Assembly (NCBI GenBank): GCA_030528765.1
Contig: JAUMYD010000041.1
Location: forward strand, 4,993-10,826
DNA length: 5,834 bases
Direction: 5' to 3'
From: Bacillota bacterium
GTDB taxonomy: Bacteria > Bacillota > Dehalobacteriia > UBA4068
Shown piece by piece: positions 1 through 4,569 of this stretch. A model generated the notes under the pieces. The model was given only the letters and a program-made list of their open reading frames with translations. It had not been told where the DNA came from and ran no database searches. Position 1 is the first letter of the stretch, and every line of letters begins with the position of its first letter. A program made the translations under genes and the position numbers.

Positions 1-290
1 ATGCGTGGTTTACGGGTTTTGCACCTGCAGGTGATCCGGAAATCAGCGTGAGCGAGCTGGTGGAGCCCTGTAAGCTTTACCTGCGCCTGCCTTCCGCAAA
101 AGATGTGGATCTGCAAATGCAGCTGCGGGGCTTTTTGCTTTCCTGCCCCGGATTGGTGCAGGTGGAGATCTACTTCCGGGATACACAACGCTATGTGCCT
201 TTTCCCGGTATTGCTTCTGTGGGTCTGGATCACAGAATGCTGGAGACGCTGAAGGAGAGGATCGGCCCCGAAAATGTGGTCGTGAAATAA
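1..290 (+). CDS. dnaE: DNA polymerase III subunit alpha, C-terminal end (partial)
   Basis: This is the 3' end of a gene that enters from the left; the reading frame is open from base 3 to the TAA at 288-290. The roughly 95 visible residues match the extreme C-terminus of DnaE, the catalytic subunit of the replicative polymerase. Recognisable pieces are KLYLRLP, then an amphipathic stretch ending in a CPGLVQVEIYF strand, DTQRYV, and the closing LLxxLKxxxGxENVVVK pattern, here LETLKERIGPENVVVK. This tail region lies beyond the polymerase core and contributes to clamp and tau contacts in the family, so no catalytic residues are visible. A GTG at 48 could be misread as a start, but the frame continues upstream without a stop and the homology-like pattern begins right after it, so it is internal. 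The next gene is about 180 nt away with its own promoter. Assignment is by remembered family pattern, not by search. Confidence 0.8.
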   Translation, partial: AWFTGFAPAGDPEISVSELVEPCKLYLRLPSAKDVDLQMQLRGFLLSCPGLVQVEIYFRDTQRYVPFPGIASVGLDHRMLETLKERIGPENVVVK

Positions 291-389
291 AAGGAACGAG
301 AGTTTTTTCGGGCCGGAAGACGGAAACAGAAAGAACCACGGTCTTTTTTGTGGGAAATGTACTCGCTGGATGAAAAATAAGCAGAGTGC

Positions 390-417
390 TTGCTTTTTTA
401 ATGTATTGTGATATACT
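390..417 (+). promoter_or_regulatory. Sigma-A type promoter of the DUF1858 gene
   Basis: A -35-like TTGCTT (390-395) is followed after 16 nt by TATACT (412-417). A TG at 409-410 makes it an extended -10 (TGaTATACT). The predicted start of transcription is near 424, leaving a leader of about 50 nt before the AGGAGG-like site of the gene at 473. The gene upstream ends at 290, so an independent promoter is expected here. Confidence 0.65.
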
Positions 418-472
418 GAATGGGGTCAAAATACCCTTGTCTCAATATCTCGTTTGTTTTGGAGGAAAGAAC

Positions 473-673
473 ATGGCAATGATTGAAAAAGAAATGGGTA
501 TCATGGAAGTCGTTCAGAAATGGCCCCAGGCCGCTGAAGTCCTGATGGGTATGGGCATGGGTTGCCTGGGTTGCGCGGCTGCCCACTTTGAAAGCATTGA
601 AGAAGGTGCTACTGCCCATGGCATCGATGTGGATGCGCTGATGGTAGCGCTGAACGAAGCAGTGGCTGAGTAA
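473..673 (+). CDS. DUF1858 / hybrid-cluster-associated redox disulfide domain protein
   Basis: A 66-residue single-domain protein. The central motif GMGCLGCAAAHFESIEEGA (about residues 25-43) and the following HGIDVDALMVALNEAV match the DUF1858 domain (also the TIGR03980 redox-disulfide family). That family is often encoded near, or fused to, hybrid cluster and other redox proteins of anaerobes. The two cysteines in CLGC are the expected redox or ligand pair. The exact biochemical role of the family is not settled. I chose the ATG at 473 because GGAGGAAAG (461-469) sits just before it and conservation starts at MIEKEMGIMEVVQKWP; the frame extends upstream to 386 but that part overlaps the promoter. 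There is no signal peptide or membrane segment, so it is probably cytosolic. It appears monocistronic, between a promoter at 390-417 and a hairpin at 689-716. No hybrid cluster protein gene is visible in the window. Confidence 0.85.
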   Translation: MAMIEKEMGIMEVVQKWPQAAEVLMGMGMGCLGCAAAHFESIEEGATAHGIDVDALMVALNEAVAE

Positions 674-688
674 TTTCATGCGAACAGA

Positions 689-725
689 AAGCAGCCGCCC
701 GGACAGGCGGCTGCTTCTTCGTTAT
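689..725 (+). terminator. Rho-independent terminator after the DUF1858 gene
   Basis: An 11-bp perfect stem (689-699 with 706-716, core GCAGCCGCC / GGCGGCTGC) encloses a 6-nt loop and is followed by a T-rich but interrupted tail (TTCTTCGTTATTT). It lies 16 nt after the stop codon. Because the LysM gene converges from the other side and ends at 799, the hairpin may also stop minus-strand transcription, although the T-run on that side (TTTCTGTTC) is weak. Confidence 0.8.
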
Positions 726-798
726 TTATGCTGTTCAGCGAAGCTGTCTGCAGGGACTTGCTTTTCATGGGCTGCTTTCCTCTATTGGTGCGCTGCAG

Positions 799-1266
799 TC
801 AGACTCTGCTTTTCCATGGCTTTTCCTCATAGCCGGGGCCGGGCAGAAGAGGTGAAAGAGGCTGAATTTCCGCTTCCGGGATAATGATCCGGGCTCCTTC
901 CGGCAGCGGCTCCCGCTTCCCGTAGCGCAGATTGAAATACAAAAGCCGGGAAAGAGGGATCATCAGGGAATGTCCGATACTCTCCAGGCTTTCTCCCTCC
1001 CTGGCCAGGTATATGCAGGGGCGTTCGCCCATGCGGTCTGTGCAGGGAGGCTCTGGCTCCAGTTCCGGCGTGGGCAGGGGGAAAGGGACATTCTCCGGGC
1101 GTACTGCCTGCCAGATCTGTGGGATATTGATGACCTGGCCAACAAAGATCTGGTTCGGATCGGTGATTTGCGGGTTCGCGAAGAGCAAGGCATCCAGTGC
1201 CAGCTGGTTGCTTTGGGCGATTTTCCAGAGGGTATCGCCGCTTTGGATGGTGTAGACAATCATCAT
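799..1266 (-). CDS. LysM domain protein, two LysM modules, no signal peptide
   Basis: A 155-residue protein. The N-terminus is a clear LysM module (residues about 4-50): YTIQSGDTLWKIAQ, then LDALLFANPQI and FVGQVINIP. A proline- and glutamate-rich linker (about 60-74) leads to a second, divergent LysM-like module (about 86-130; LAREGESLESIGHSL, LLYFN, LPEGARIIIP). A short tail rich in proline follows. LysM modules bind N-acetylglucosamine polymers such as peptidoglycan, or act as protein-interaction modules. There is no signal peptide or membrane segment, since LysM begins at about residue 4, so export is not predicted and an intracellular role is possible. The start is supported by AGGAGGG at 1277-1271 on this strand. 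The tandem ATGs at 1266 and 1263 are both well placed, and the second would give 154 residues. It is divergent from the YlbF-PerR pair and convergent with the DUF1858 gene. The cellular function is unknown. Confidence 0.85.
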   Translation of the reverse strand: MMIVYTIQSGDTLWKIAQSNQLALDALLFANPQITDPNQIFVGQVINIPQIWQAVRPENVPFPLPTPELEPEPPCTDRMGERPCIYLAREGESLESIGHSLMIPLSRLLYFNLRYGKREPLPEGARIIIPEAEIQPLSPLLPGPGYEEKPWKSRV

Positions 1267-1294
1267 GAAGCCCTCCTGCTTTTTTCTTTATGAG

Positions 1295-1323
1295 ATTATA
1301 TGCCTTGTTTTTCGGCTGGTGCT
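1295..1323 (-). promoter_or_regulatory. Promoter of the LysM gene (minus strand)
   Basis: Read on the minus strand, a perfect consensus TATAAT (1300-1295) is preceded after 17 nt by AGCACC (1323-1318), a poor -35. Transcription would start near 1288, giving a short leader with AGGAGGG before the ATG codons at 1266 and 1263. The -10 is convincing; the -35 is weak. Confidence 0.5.
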
Positions 1324-1365
1324 TGCTTTCCCGCGAAAAATAGATTAAAATAATTTTGCTAGTAT
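1323..1365 (+). promoter_or_regulatory. Promoter region of the YlbF-PerR operon
   Basis: Two overlapping solutions are visible. One is TTGCTT (1323-1328), a 17-nt spacer and TAAAAT (1346-1351). The other is an extended -10, TGcTAGTAT (1357-1365), with no good -35. The second would place the start near 1372, inside the candidate operator at 1366-1380. Sequence alone does not decide between them. The region is AT-rich and shared with the divergent LysM promoter. Confidence 0.5.
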
Positions 1366-1380
1366 TGATAATTGTTATTG
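1366..1380. promoter_or_regulatory. Candidate Fur/PerR-type operator
   Basis: The 15-mer TGATAATTGTTATTG has the 7-1-7 layout of Fur-family boxes. It matches the Fur-type consensus TGATAATnATTATCA at 11 of 14 informative positions and the PerR consensus TTATAATnATTATAA at 10 of 14. The left half is a perfect Fur half site and the right half is degenerate. It lies directly after a -10 candidate and upstream of an operon that encodes a PerR-like protein, so autoregulation is a reasonable inference. AT-rich DNA gives such matches by chance fairly often. Confidence 0.45.
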
Positions 1381-1404
1381 AAAAAATTTTTTGAAGGTGA
1401 TATT

Positions 1405-1827
1405 ATGGTAGAAGATAAATGCGCAAAAAGTAAGGATGCTGTGGATTATCGCCGTCTGCTCCGGAAACGCGCTGATGAATTGGTGGAGCTGCTCTGCCAA
1501 AGCCATGAATACCATCAGTTCTTGGAAGCGCGCCAGCTCCTGGAGGCAGACGCGGATCACTCCTATATGCTGAATGAATTGCGGCAGCAGCAGCTGAACC
1601 TGCGTATGGCTGCCATGCTGGGTGAGGATATCTCTGAAGACAGCCAGGAATTTGAACGCCTTTTCCTGAGCCTTTCCAAAGAGCCGAATATCAGCAATTA
1701 TTTGTTTGCCGAGGGGCGTTTTTTTCGCTTGATTTCCGAGGTGGAGGACGCTTTTGCACAGCGTTTGGGCTTGACGCGTTATTTTGATGAGGATGCCGCC
1801 CGTAATACGGATATTCGCCTGAACTGA
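1405..1827 (+). CDS. YlbF family regulator
   Basis: A 140-residue, mostly helical, charged protein of the YlbF/YmcA (Com_YlbF) family. The family pattern is visible from about residue 22 to 120: ADELVELLCQSHEYHQFLEARQLLEAD, then a helix with ELRQQQLNLR, then LSKEPNISNYLFAEGRFFRLISEVEDAF. In Bacillus subtilis, family members YlbF and YmcA form a complex with YaaT that modulates RNase Y and development. Whether this paralogue does the same is not shown, and no partner gene is in the window. The two cysteines (C6, C31) lie in the N-terminal part. I chose the ATG at 1405 because GAAGGTGA (1393-1400) precedes it; a TTG at 1372 in frame lies inside the putative operator and promoter and lacks a site. 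The Fur-family gene follows 29 nt later on the same strand with no terminator between, so the two are probably co-transcribed. Confidence 0.85.
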   Translation: MVEDKCAKSKDAVDYRRLLRKRADELVELLCQSHEYHQFLEARQLLEADADHSYMLNELRQQQLNLRMAAMLGEDISEDSQEFERLFLSLSKEPNISNYLFAEGRFFRLISEVEDAFAQRLGLTRYFDEDAARNTDIRLN

Positions 1828-1856
1828 GCGGTAAAAAAAGTAAAGGAGATTTCAGT

Positions 1857-2273
1857 ATGACAGAAAACCTCCAACAAAATGTTTCCAGACAAAAACGTAT
1901 GACCAAGCAAAAACGTCTGATCCAGGAGATCCTTTGCTCCACATACAGTCACCCTACTGCGGATTGGATTTTTGAAGAGGCGAGAAAGCAGATCCCGGAC
2001 ATCAGCCTGGGAACCGTTTATCGGAATTTGCAGGTCCTTTTGGAAGAAGGGAAGATCCAGGAGCTGAATTATGGGAAAGCGCAGAGCCGCTTTGACGGCA
2101 ACCCCTTGCCGCACTATCATTTCGTCTGCGCACACTGCGGGCGGGTGCTGGATTTCCCGGCGGAAGATATTGGGCTGGAAGAACGTCTTTCCAGTGCAGC
2201 TCCGGGCCGTGTGGATTCATATCGCTTGGAATGTTATGGCGTATGCAAAGATTGCTTAAAAGAACTAAGTTGA
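1857..2273 (+). CDS. perR: Fur family regulator, PerR-like (peroxide sensor type)
   Basis: A 138-residue Fur-family repressor of normal length. An N-terminal winged helix (about 15-72) includes HPTADWIFEEAR and the recognition-helix signature SLGTVYRNLQVL. The C-terminal dimerisation domain carries the metal sites. Aligned by eye to Bacillus subtilis PerR, all five regulatory ligands are kept: H32 (H37), D80 (D85), H86 (H91), H88 (H93) and D99 (D104). The aspartate at the D104 position, in CGRVLDF, is the feature associated with peroxide sensing, because iron- and zinc-sensing paralogues usually have glutamate there. C91, C94, C130 and C133 form the two CxxC pairs of the structural zinc site. 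C126 is an extra cysteine just before the second pair. The start is supported by AAAGGAGA (1842-1849). It is the second gene of an operon with the YlbF-family gene, and a candidate operator lies upstream of that operon. Fur family is near certain; the PerR subtype rests on the residue comparison. Confidence 0.85.
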   Translation: MTENLQQNVSRQKRMTKQKRLIQEILCSTYSHPTADWIFEEARKQIPDISLGTVYRNLQVLLEEGKIQELNYGKAQSRFDGNPLPHYHFVCAHCGRVLDFPAEDIGLEERLSSAAPGRVDSYRLECYGVCKDCLKELS

Positions 2274-2296
2274 TGAAGAAATTAAGCGAGTTTTTC

Positions 2297-2325
2297 TTGC
2301 ACGAATGACATTGATATGCTATACT
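2297..2325 (+). promoter_or_regulatory. Strong sigma-A type promoter of the TPR protein gene
   Basis: TTGCAC (2297-2302), a 17-nt spacer and TATACT (2320-2325), with TG at 2317-2318 giving an extended -10 (TGcTATACT). Transcription would start near 2332, leaving about 50 nt of leader with AGGAGGAA at 2369-2376. It lies just after the PerR gene, so the downstream gene has its own promoter. I see no clear intrinsic terminator for the PerR operon in the short gap, so read-through is also possible. Confidence 0.75.
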
Positions 2326-2382
2326 ATCTTTTAGCCGTGCATAAAAATCAGCTAGTCTCTTTATACTTAGGAGGAATTTCTT

Positions 2383-3234
2383 GTGTTCATGCAAAAGATT
2401 CGTCGTTCGACGAAAAAAAATCGTACCATCCTGTTGATCGTTGTCGCTCTGTTGGCCATCGGTATCGTGGGCTCCTTTGCTGTGTGGAACTCCAATGATT
2501 ACGGCATGCCTGCTGATGCTGAAATGACTGCTGCCGAGATGGTTGAGCAGTATGAGCAGTATCTCGCTGAAAACACCCCCGAAAATATCGATGAAATCGA
2601 TTATAACACCGCCAGCAGCACTGCGCAGAATTATATGACTCTGTCTCAGTATGCCGGTATGGCTGCCAGTGAGGCAAGCGGAACCGATGCCGACTTGACT
2701 GCCAGCTATATGCTGATGCAGATGGATGCCGCCACTGATGCGGTTGAATATTACAAAAAAGCTATCGAGCTGGCTCCTGAAAGCTTGAATGCTGAAGGTG
2801 AGGCTGCTCTGCTTTCTGATTTGGCTTATGCGCAGTATTATGCTACGAATTATGATGATGCCCGTGTGAATTTTGATAAGGCCTATGCCACCAGCGCCAC
2901 CTACGGCGTGGTGCAGGATTATACCCAGTTCCTCTTCAGTGTTGATGGCATTGAAGCAGTTGAAGAGGTCATGGAAGATTACATGGGCAGATTCACCGAT
3001 CAGAGCAGCACGGAATACACCAATGCAAAGTCCCTCCTGGAATACTACCAGGCTTTGGATCAGATCTATAACGCCCCTGTTGAAGAAGAAGGCTCTGATG
3101 ATAGTGGTATGATCGCCATTGATGAAGAGGCTTTTGAAGAAGCAAAGGAAGGGCAGGAAACTGACGAAAGCGTAGAGGAAGAAGATCAGCCTGAAGAGGC
3201 TGAAGGCACCGAGGAAGAAGTCGTTAACGAATAA
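2383..3234 (+). CDS. Membrane-anchored TPR-like protein with acidic C-terminal tail
   Basis: A 283-residue protein that I do not recognise as a named gene. A basic N-terminus (KIRRSTKKNR) precedes one hydrophobic segment (about 14-35), which fits an N-in signal anchor with the rest outside the cytoplasm. Residues about 104-205 look like two to three tetratricopeptide-type helical repeats: AATDAVEYYKKAIELAPES, then LLSDLAYAQYYATNYDDARVNFDKAYA, then a degenerate third. The last 50 residues (234-283) are strikingly acidic, with about half D or E and a single lysine, and are probably disordered. TPR repeats usually mediate protein contacts, so a scaffold or assembly role at the envelope is an inference. 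The start is the GTG at 2383, six bases after AGGAGGAA (2369-2376); the ATG at 2389 would be 12 bases away. It appears monocistronic, with its own promoter (2297-2325) and terminator (3261-3296). Confidence 0.75.
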   Translation: MFMQKIRRSTKKNRTILLIVVALLAIGIVGSFAVWNSNDYGMPADAEMTAAEMVEQYEQYLAENTPENIDEIDYNTASSTAQNYMTLSQYAGMAASEASGTDADLTASYMLMQMDAATDAVEYYKKAIELAPESLNAEGEAALLSDLAYAQYYATNYDDARVNFDKAYATSATYGVVQDYTQFLFSVDGIEAVEEVMEDYMGRFTDQSSTEYTNAKSLLEYYQALDQIYNAPVEEEGSDDSGMIAIDEEAFEEAKEGQETDESVEEEDQPEEAEGTEEEVVNE

Positions 3235-3260
3235 TCCCCTGTGTGAATTCAATACGTTTA

Positions 3261-3296
3261 GGCACGGGGTCCACGGACTCCCGTGCCTTTTTCTTT
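3261..3296 (+). terminator. Strong Rho-independent terminator after the TPR gene
   Basis: An 8-bp GC-rich stem GGCACGGG (3261-3268) with CCCGTGCC (3280-3287) can be extended by GTC/GAC across a one-base bulge to a small loop, and is followed by TTTTTCTTT (3288-3296). It begins 26 nt after the stop codon. Confidence 0.9.
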
Positions 3297-3370
3297 GCGG
3301 GTATTTTGCTTCTTTTCCATGCATAGAAATATCGCAAGGAATCTTTCATTATGGAGGTTTGATACGATTC

Positions 3371-3934
3371 ATGGTCGAGGCGATTATTGAAAGCCTGCAG
3401 GAGATCCCCCCGGGCTGGAGGGTTTTTATCCTTTCTATGCTCCCTGTGACAGAACTGCGCGGAGCGATCCCTCTGGGCTTGTTTTGGGGGCTGGATCCTC
3501 TGCTCGCCTACCTCTGGGCTGTAAGCGGGAATTTTGTGCCGGTGGTCCCCCTTCTTCTGGGTTTAAAGGCATTTTTCCGTTTTCTGGCCCACAAGGGCTT
3601 TTTCAGAAAGCTGGTGAATTGGCTGCGCCAGCACACTGCCGCCAATCAGGAAAAGGTGCGTCGCTGCGGTATGGTGGGACTTTGCCTTCTGGTCGCAGTT
3701 CCTTTACCGGGAACAGGTGTCTGGACGGGTGCCTTGGTTGCCAGCTTTCTGAATTTGCCCTTCCTTCCTTCTTTGCTGTCGATCACTTTGGGTGAATTGT
3801 TGGCTGGACTGCTGGTCAGCCTTTTTATGAGTGGGGCTGTGGCAGTTTCACAAATGCAATACGGCTTTTGGTTCCTTCTGGCTTTGGCCTTGTTGCTGAT
3901 CTTTTTTTTACTCAGAAAAAGAATTAAAAAATAA
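3371..3934 (+). CDS. COG2426 / small multidrug export family membrane protein
   Basis: A 187-residue integral membrane protein of the family called small multi-drug export protein (COG2426, Pfam Sm_multidrug_ex). The two family signatures are present: LPVTELRGAIPLG (about 24-36) and VPLPGTGVWTGALVA (about 110-124), each at the head of a hydrophobic segment. Around four to five hydrophobic stretches are visible (about 16-40, 44-66, 101-125, 132-156, 164-181), with a basic cytoplasmic-type loop at 66-98 and a basic end (RKRIKK). The transport function implied by the name has little experimental backing, so substrate and role are unknown. The start is uncertain. GGAGG (3353-3357) lies 13 nt before the ATG at 3371, longer than usual, while an in-frame TTG at 3359 is only 1 nt from it. 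I preferred ATG. I see no clear promoter between the terminator at 3261-3296 and this gene. Confidence 0.8.
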   Translation: MVEAIIESLQEIPPGWRVFILSMLPVTELRGAIPLGLFWGLDPLLAYLWAVSGNFVPVVPLLLGLKAFFRFLAHKGFFRKLVNWLRQHTAANQEKVRRCGMVGLCLLVAVPLPGTGVWTGALVASFLNLPFLPSLLSITLGELLAGLLVSLFMSGAVAVSQMQYGFWFLLALALLLIFFLLRKRIKK

Positions 3935-3977
3935 TTTTTTCGGCTATTTTTTTCATTCTTTTGAATATCTGCTTATC

Positions 3978-4023
3978 AAGAGAAGGAGGGCCACCAGATA
4001 TGGTGGCCCTCCTTCTCTTTTTG
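3978..4023 (+). terminator. Rho-independent terminator with 19-bp perfect stem
   Basis: Bases 3978-3996 pair perfectly with 4001-4019 around a GATA tetraloop, followed by an unbroken T run that ends at 4022. The hairpin separates the COG2426 gene, which ends at 3934, from the dcw cluster, which begins at 4138. It is unusually long and perfect for a terminator but otherwise canonical. Confidence 0.92.
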
Positions 4024-4093
4024 TATAAAAAAGAACTCTGATGATGCAAAAGCAGAAAAAGGAAATAGGAAGGGAATGGCGAATAAATCCAAT

Positions 4094-4133
4094 GCAGTGG
4101 AGTAAAATAGAGTAAAGTGGATGAAAATGGAGG
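4094..4133 (+). promoter_or_regulatory. Candidate MraZ operator: four 10-bp direct repeats
   Basis: Four adjacent 10-bp units start at 4094, 4104, 4114 and 4124. Each matches the consensus AAAGTGGAGT at 8 of 10 positions; the third contains an exact AAAGTGG. MraZ proteins are known to bind short direct repeats with 10-bp spacing in front of their own gene: TGGGN repeats in Escherichia coli and AAAGTG-type boxes in Mycoplasma and other Firmicutes-related bacteria. The fourth unit includes the GGAGG (4129-4133) that serves as the mraZ ribosome binding site. A TAAAAT at 4103-4108 could be a -10 element within the repeats, but I found no good -35 for it. Confidence 0.75.
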
Positions 4134-4137
4134 AGAA

Positions 4138-4569
4138 ATGCTGTTCGGTGAGGTAAATCATTCCATTGACGCGAAAGGGCGTTACATAGTGCCGGCTGCA
4201 TTTCGGGAAAGCCTGGGTGAGCGCTTCATGATAACGAAGGGCTTTGACCGCAGTCTTTACGTTTACCCCATGGCATCCTGGGAAAAAGTGGTCGATAATA
4301 TGAGCCAGCTACCTTCCAATGATGCCCGAGCCCGCCGCTTTGCCCACTCCTTATTCTCGGGTGCCTTTGAGGCGGAGATCGATAAGCAGTTCCGGGTGCT
4401 CATTCCGCAGATCCTGCGTAGCTATTCCGAAATCGAAAAGGAGATCGTTTCTGTTGGAATGTCTACCCGCCTGGAGATCTGGGCGAAAGAGAAATGGGAA
4501 GCTTATCGGGATGATTCAGCGGATAGCTATGAAGAGGATGCTTCTTTCTTCCCGGGAGTGATAATATGA
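4138..4569 (+). CDS. mraZ: MraZ, transcriptional regulator of the dcw cluster
   Basis: A 143-residue protein, the usual MraZ length. It consists of two SpoVT/AbrB-like halves (about 5-47 and 76-119). Each carries the conserved DxxxR signature: DAKGR at 11-15 and DKQFR at 82-86. The N-terminus MLFGEVNHSIDAKGRYIVPAAFR is typical. MraZ forms ring oligomers that bind repeats in its own promoter and control the division and cell wall cluster. The ATG at 4138 was chosen because GGAGG lies 4 nt before it and the family starts exactly here; a GTG at 4117 in frame falls inside the repeat array and would add seven unrelated residues. The stop overlaps the start of rsmH (ATGA), so the two genes are translationally coupled. 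Confidence 0.95.
   Translation: MLFGEVNHSIDAKGRYIVPAAFRESLGERFMITKGFDRSLYVYPMASWEKVVDNMSQLPSNDARARRFAHSLFSGAFEAEIDKQFRVLIPQILRSYSEIEKEIVSVGMSTRLEIWAKEKWEAYRDDSADSYEEDASFFPGVII

Noticed and set aside
331..350. Possible terminator of dnaE (AAAGA / TCTTT pairing followed by Ts).
   Set aside because: The stem is only 5 AT-rich base pairs and is not convincing; no better hairpin is visible in the 291-385 gap.
379..399. Short hairpin AAGCA/TGCTT followed by a T run, overlapping the promoter of the DUF1858 gene.
   Set aside because: A 5-bp stem with a 3-nt loop is too weak to call a terminator, and the sequence is better explained as promoter.
291..472. Possible structured leader RNA or riboswitch in the gap after dnaE.
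   Set aside because: I could not find paired regions or conserved motifs of a known class, and the promoter at 390-417 leaves too short a leader.
1372..1404. Upstream TTG start for the YlbF-family gene.
   Set aside because: It lies inside the candidate operator and lacks a ribosome binding site, while the ATG at 1405 has GAAGGTGA correctly spaced.
2002..3324. A 440-codon open frame on the minus strand, antisense to the PerR gene end and the TPR gene.
   Set aside because: It covers well-supported plus-strand genes plus their promoter and terminator, has no recognisable domain, and looks like a by-product of the codon use of the TPR gene.
4117..4137. GTG start giving a longer MraZ.
   Set aside because: It falls in the repeat array, and the added residues are not part of the MraZ family, which begins at the ATG at 4138.
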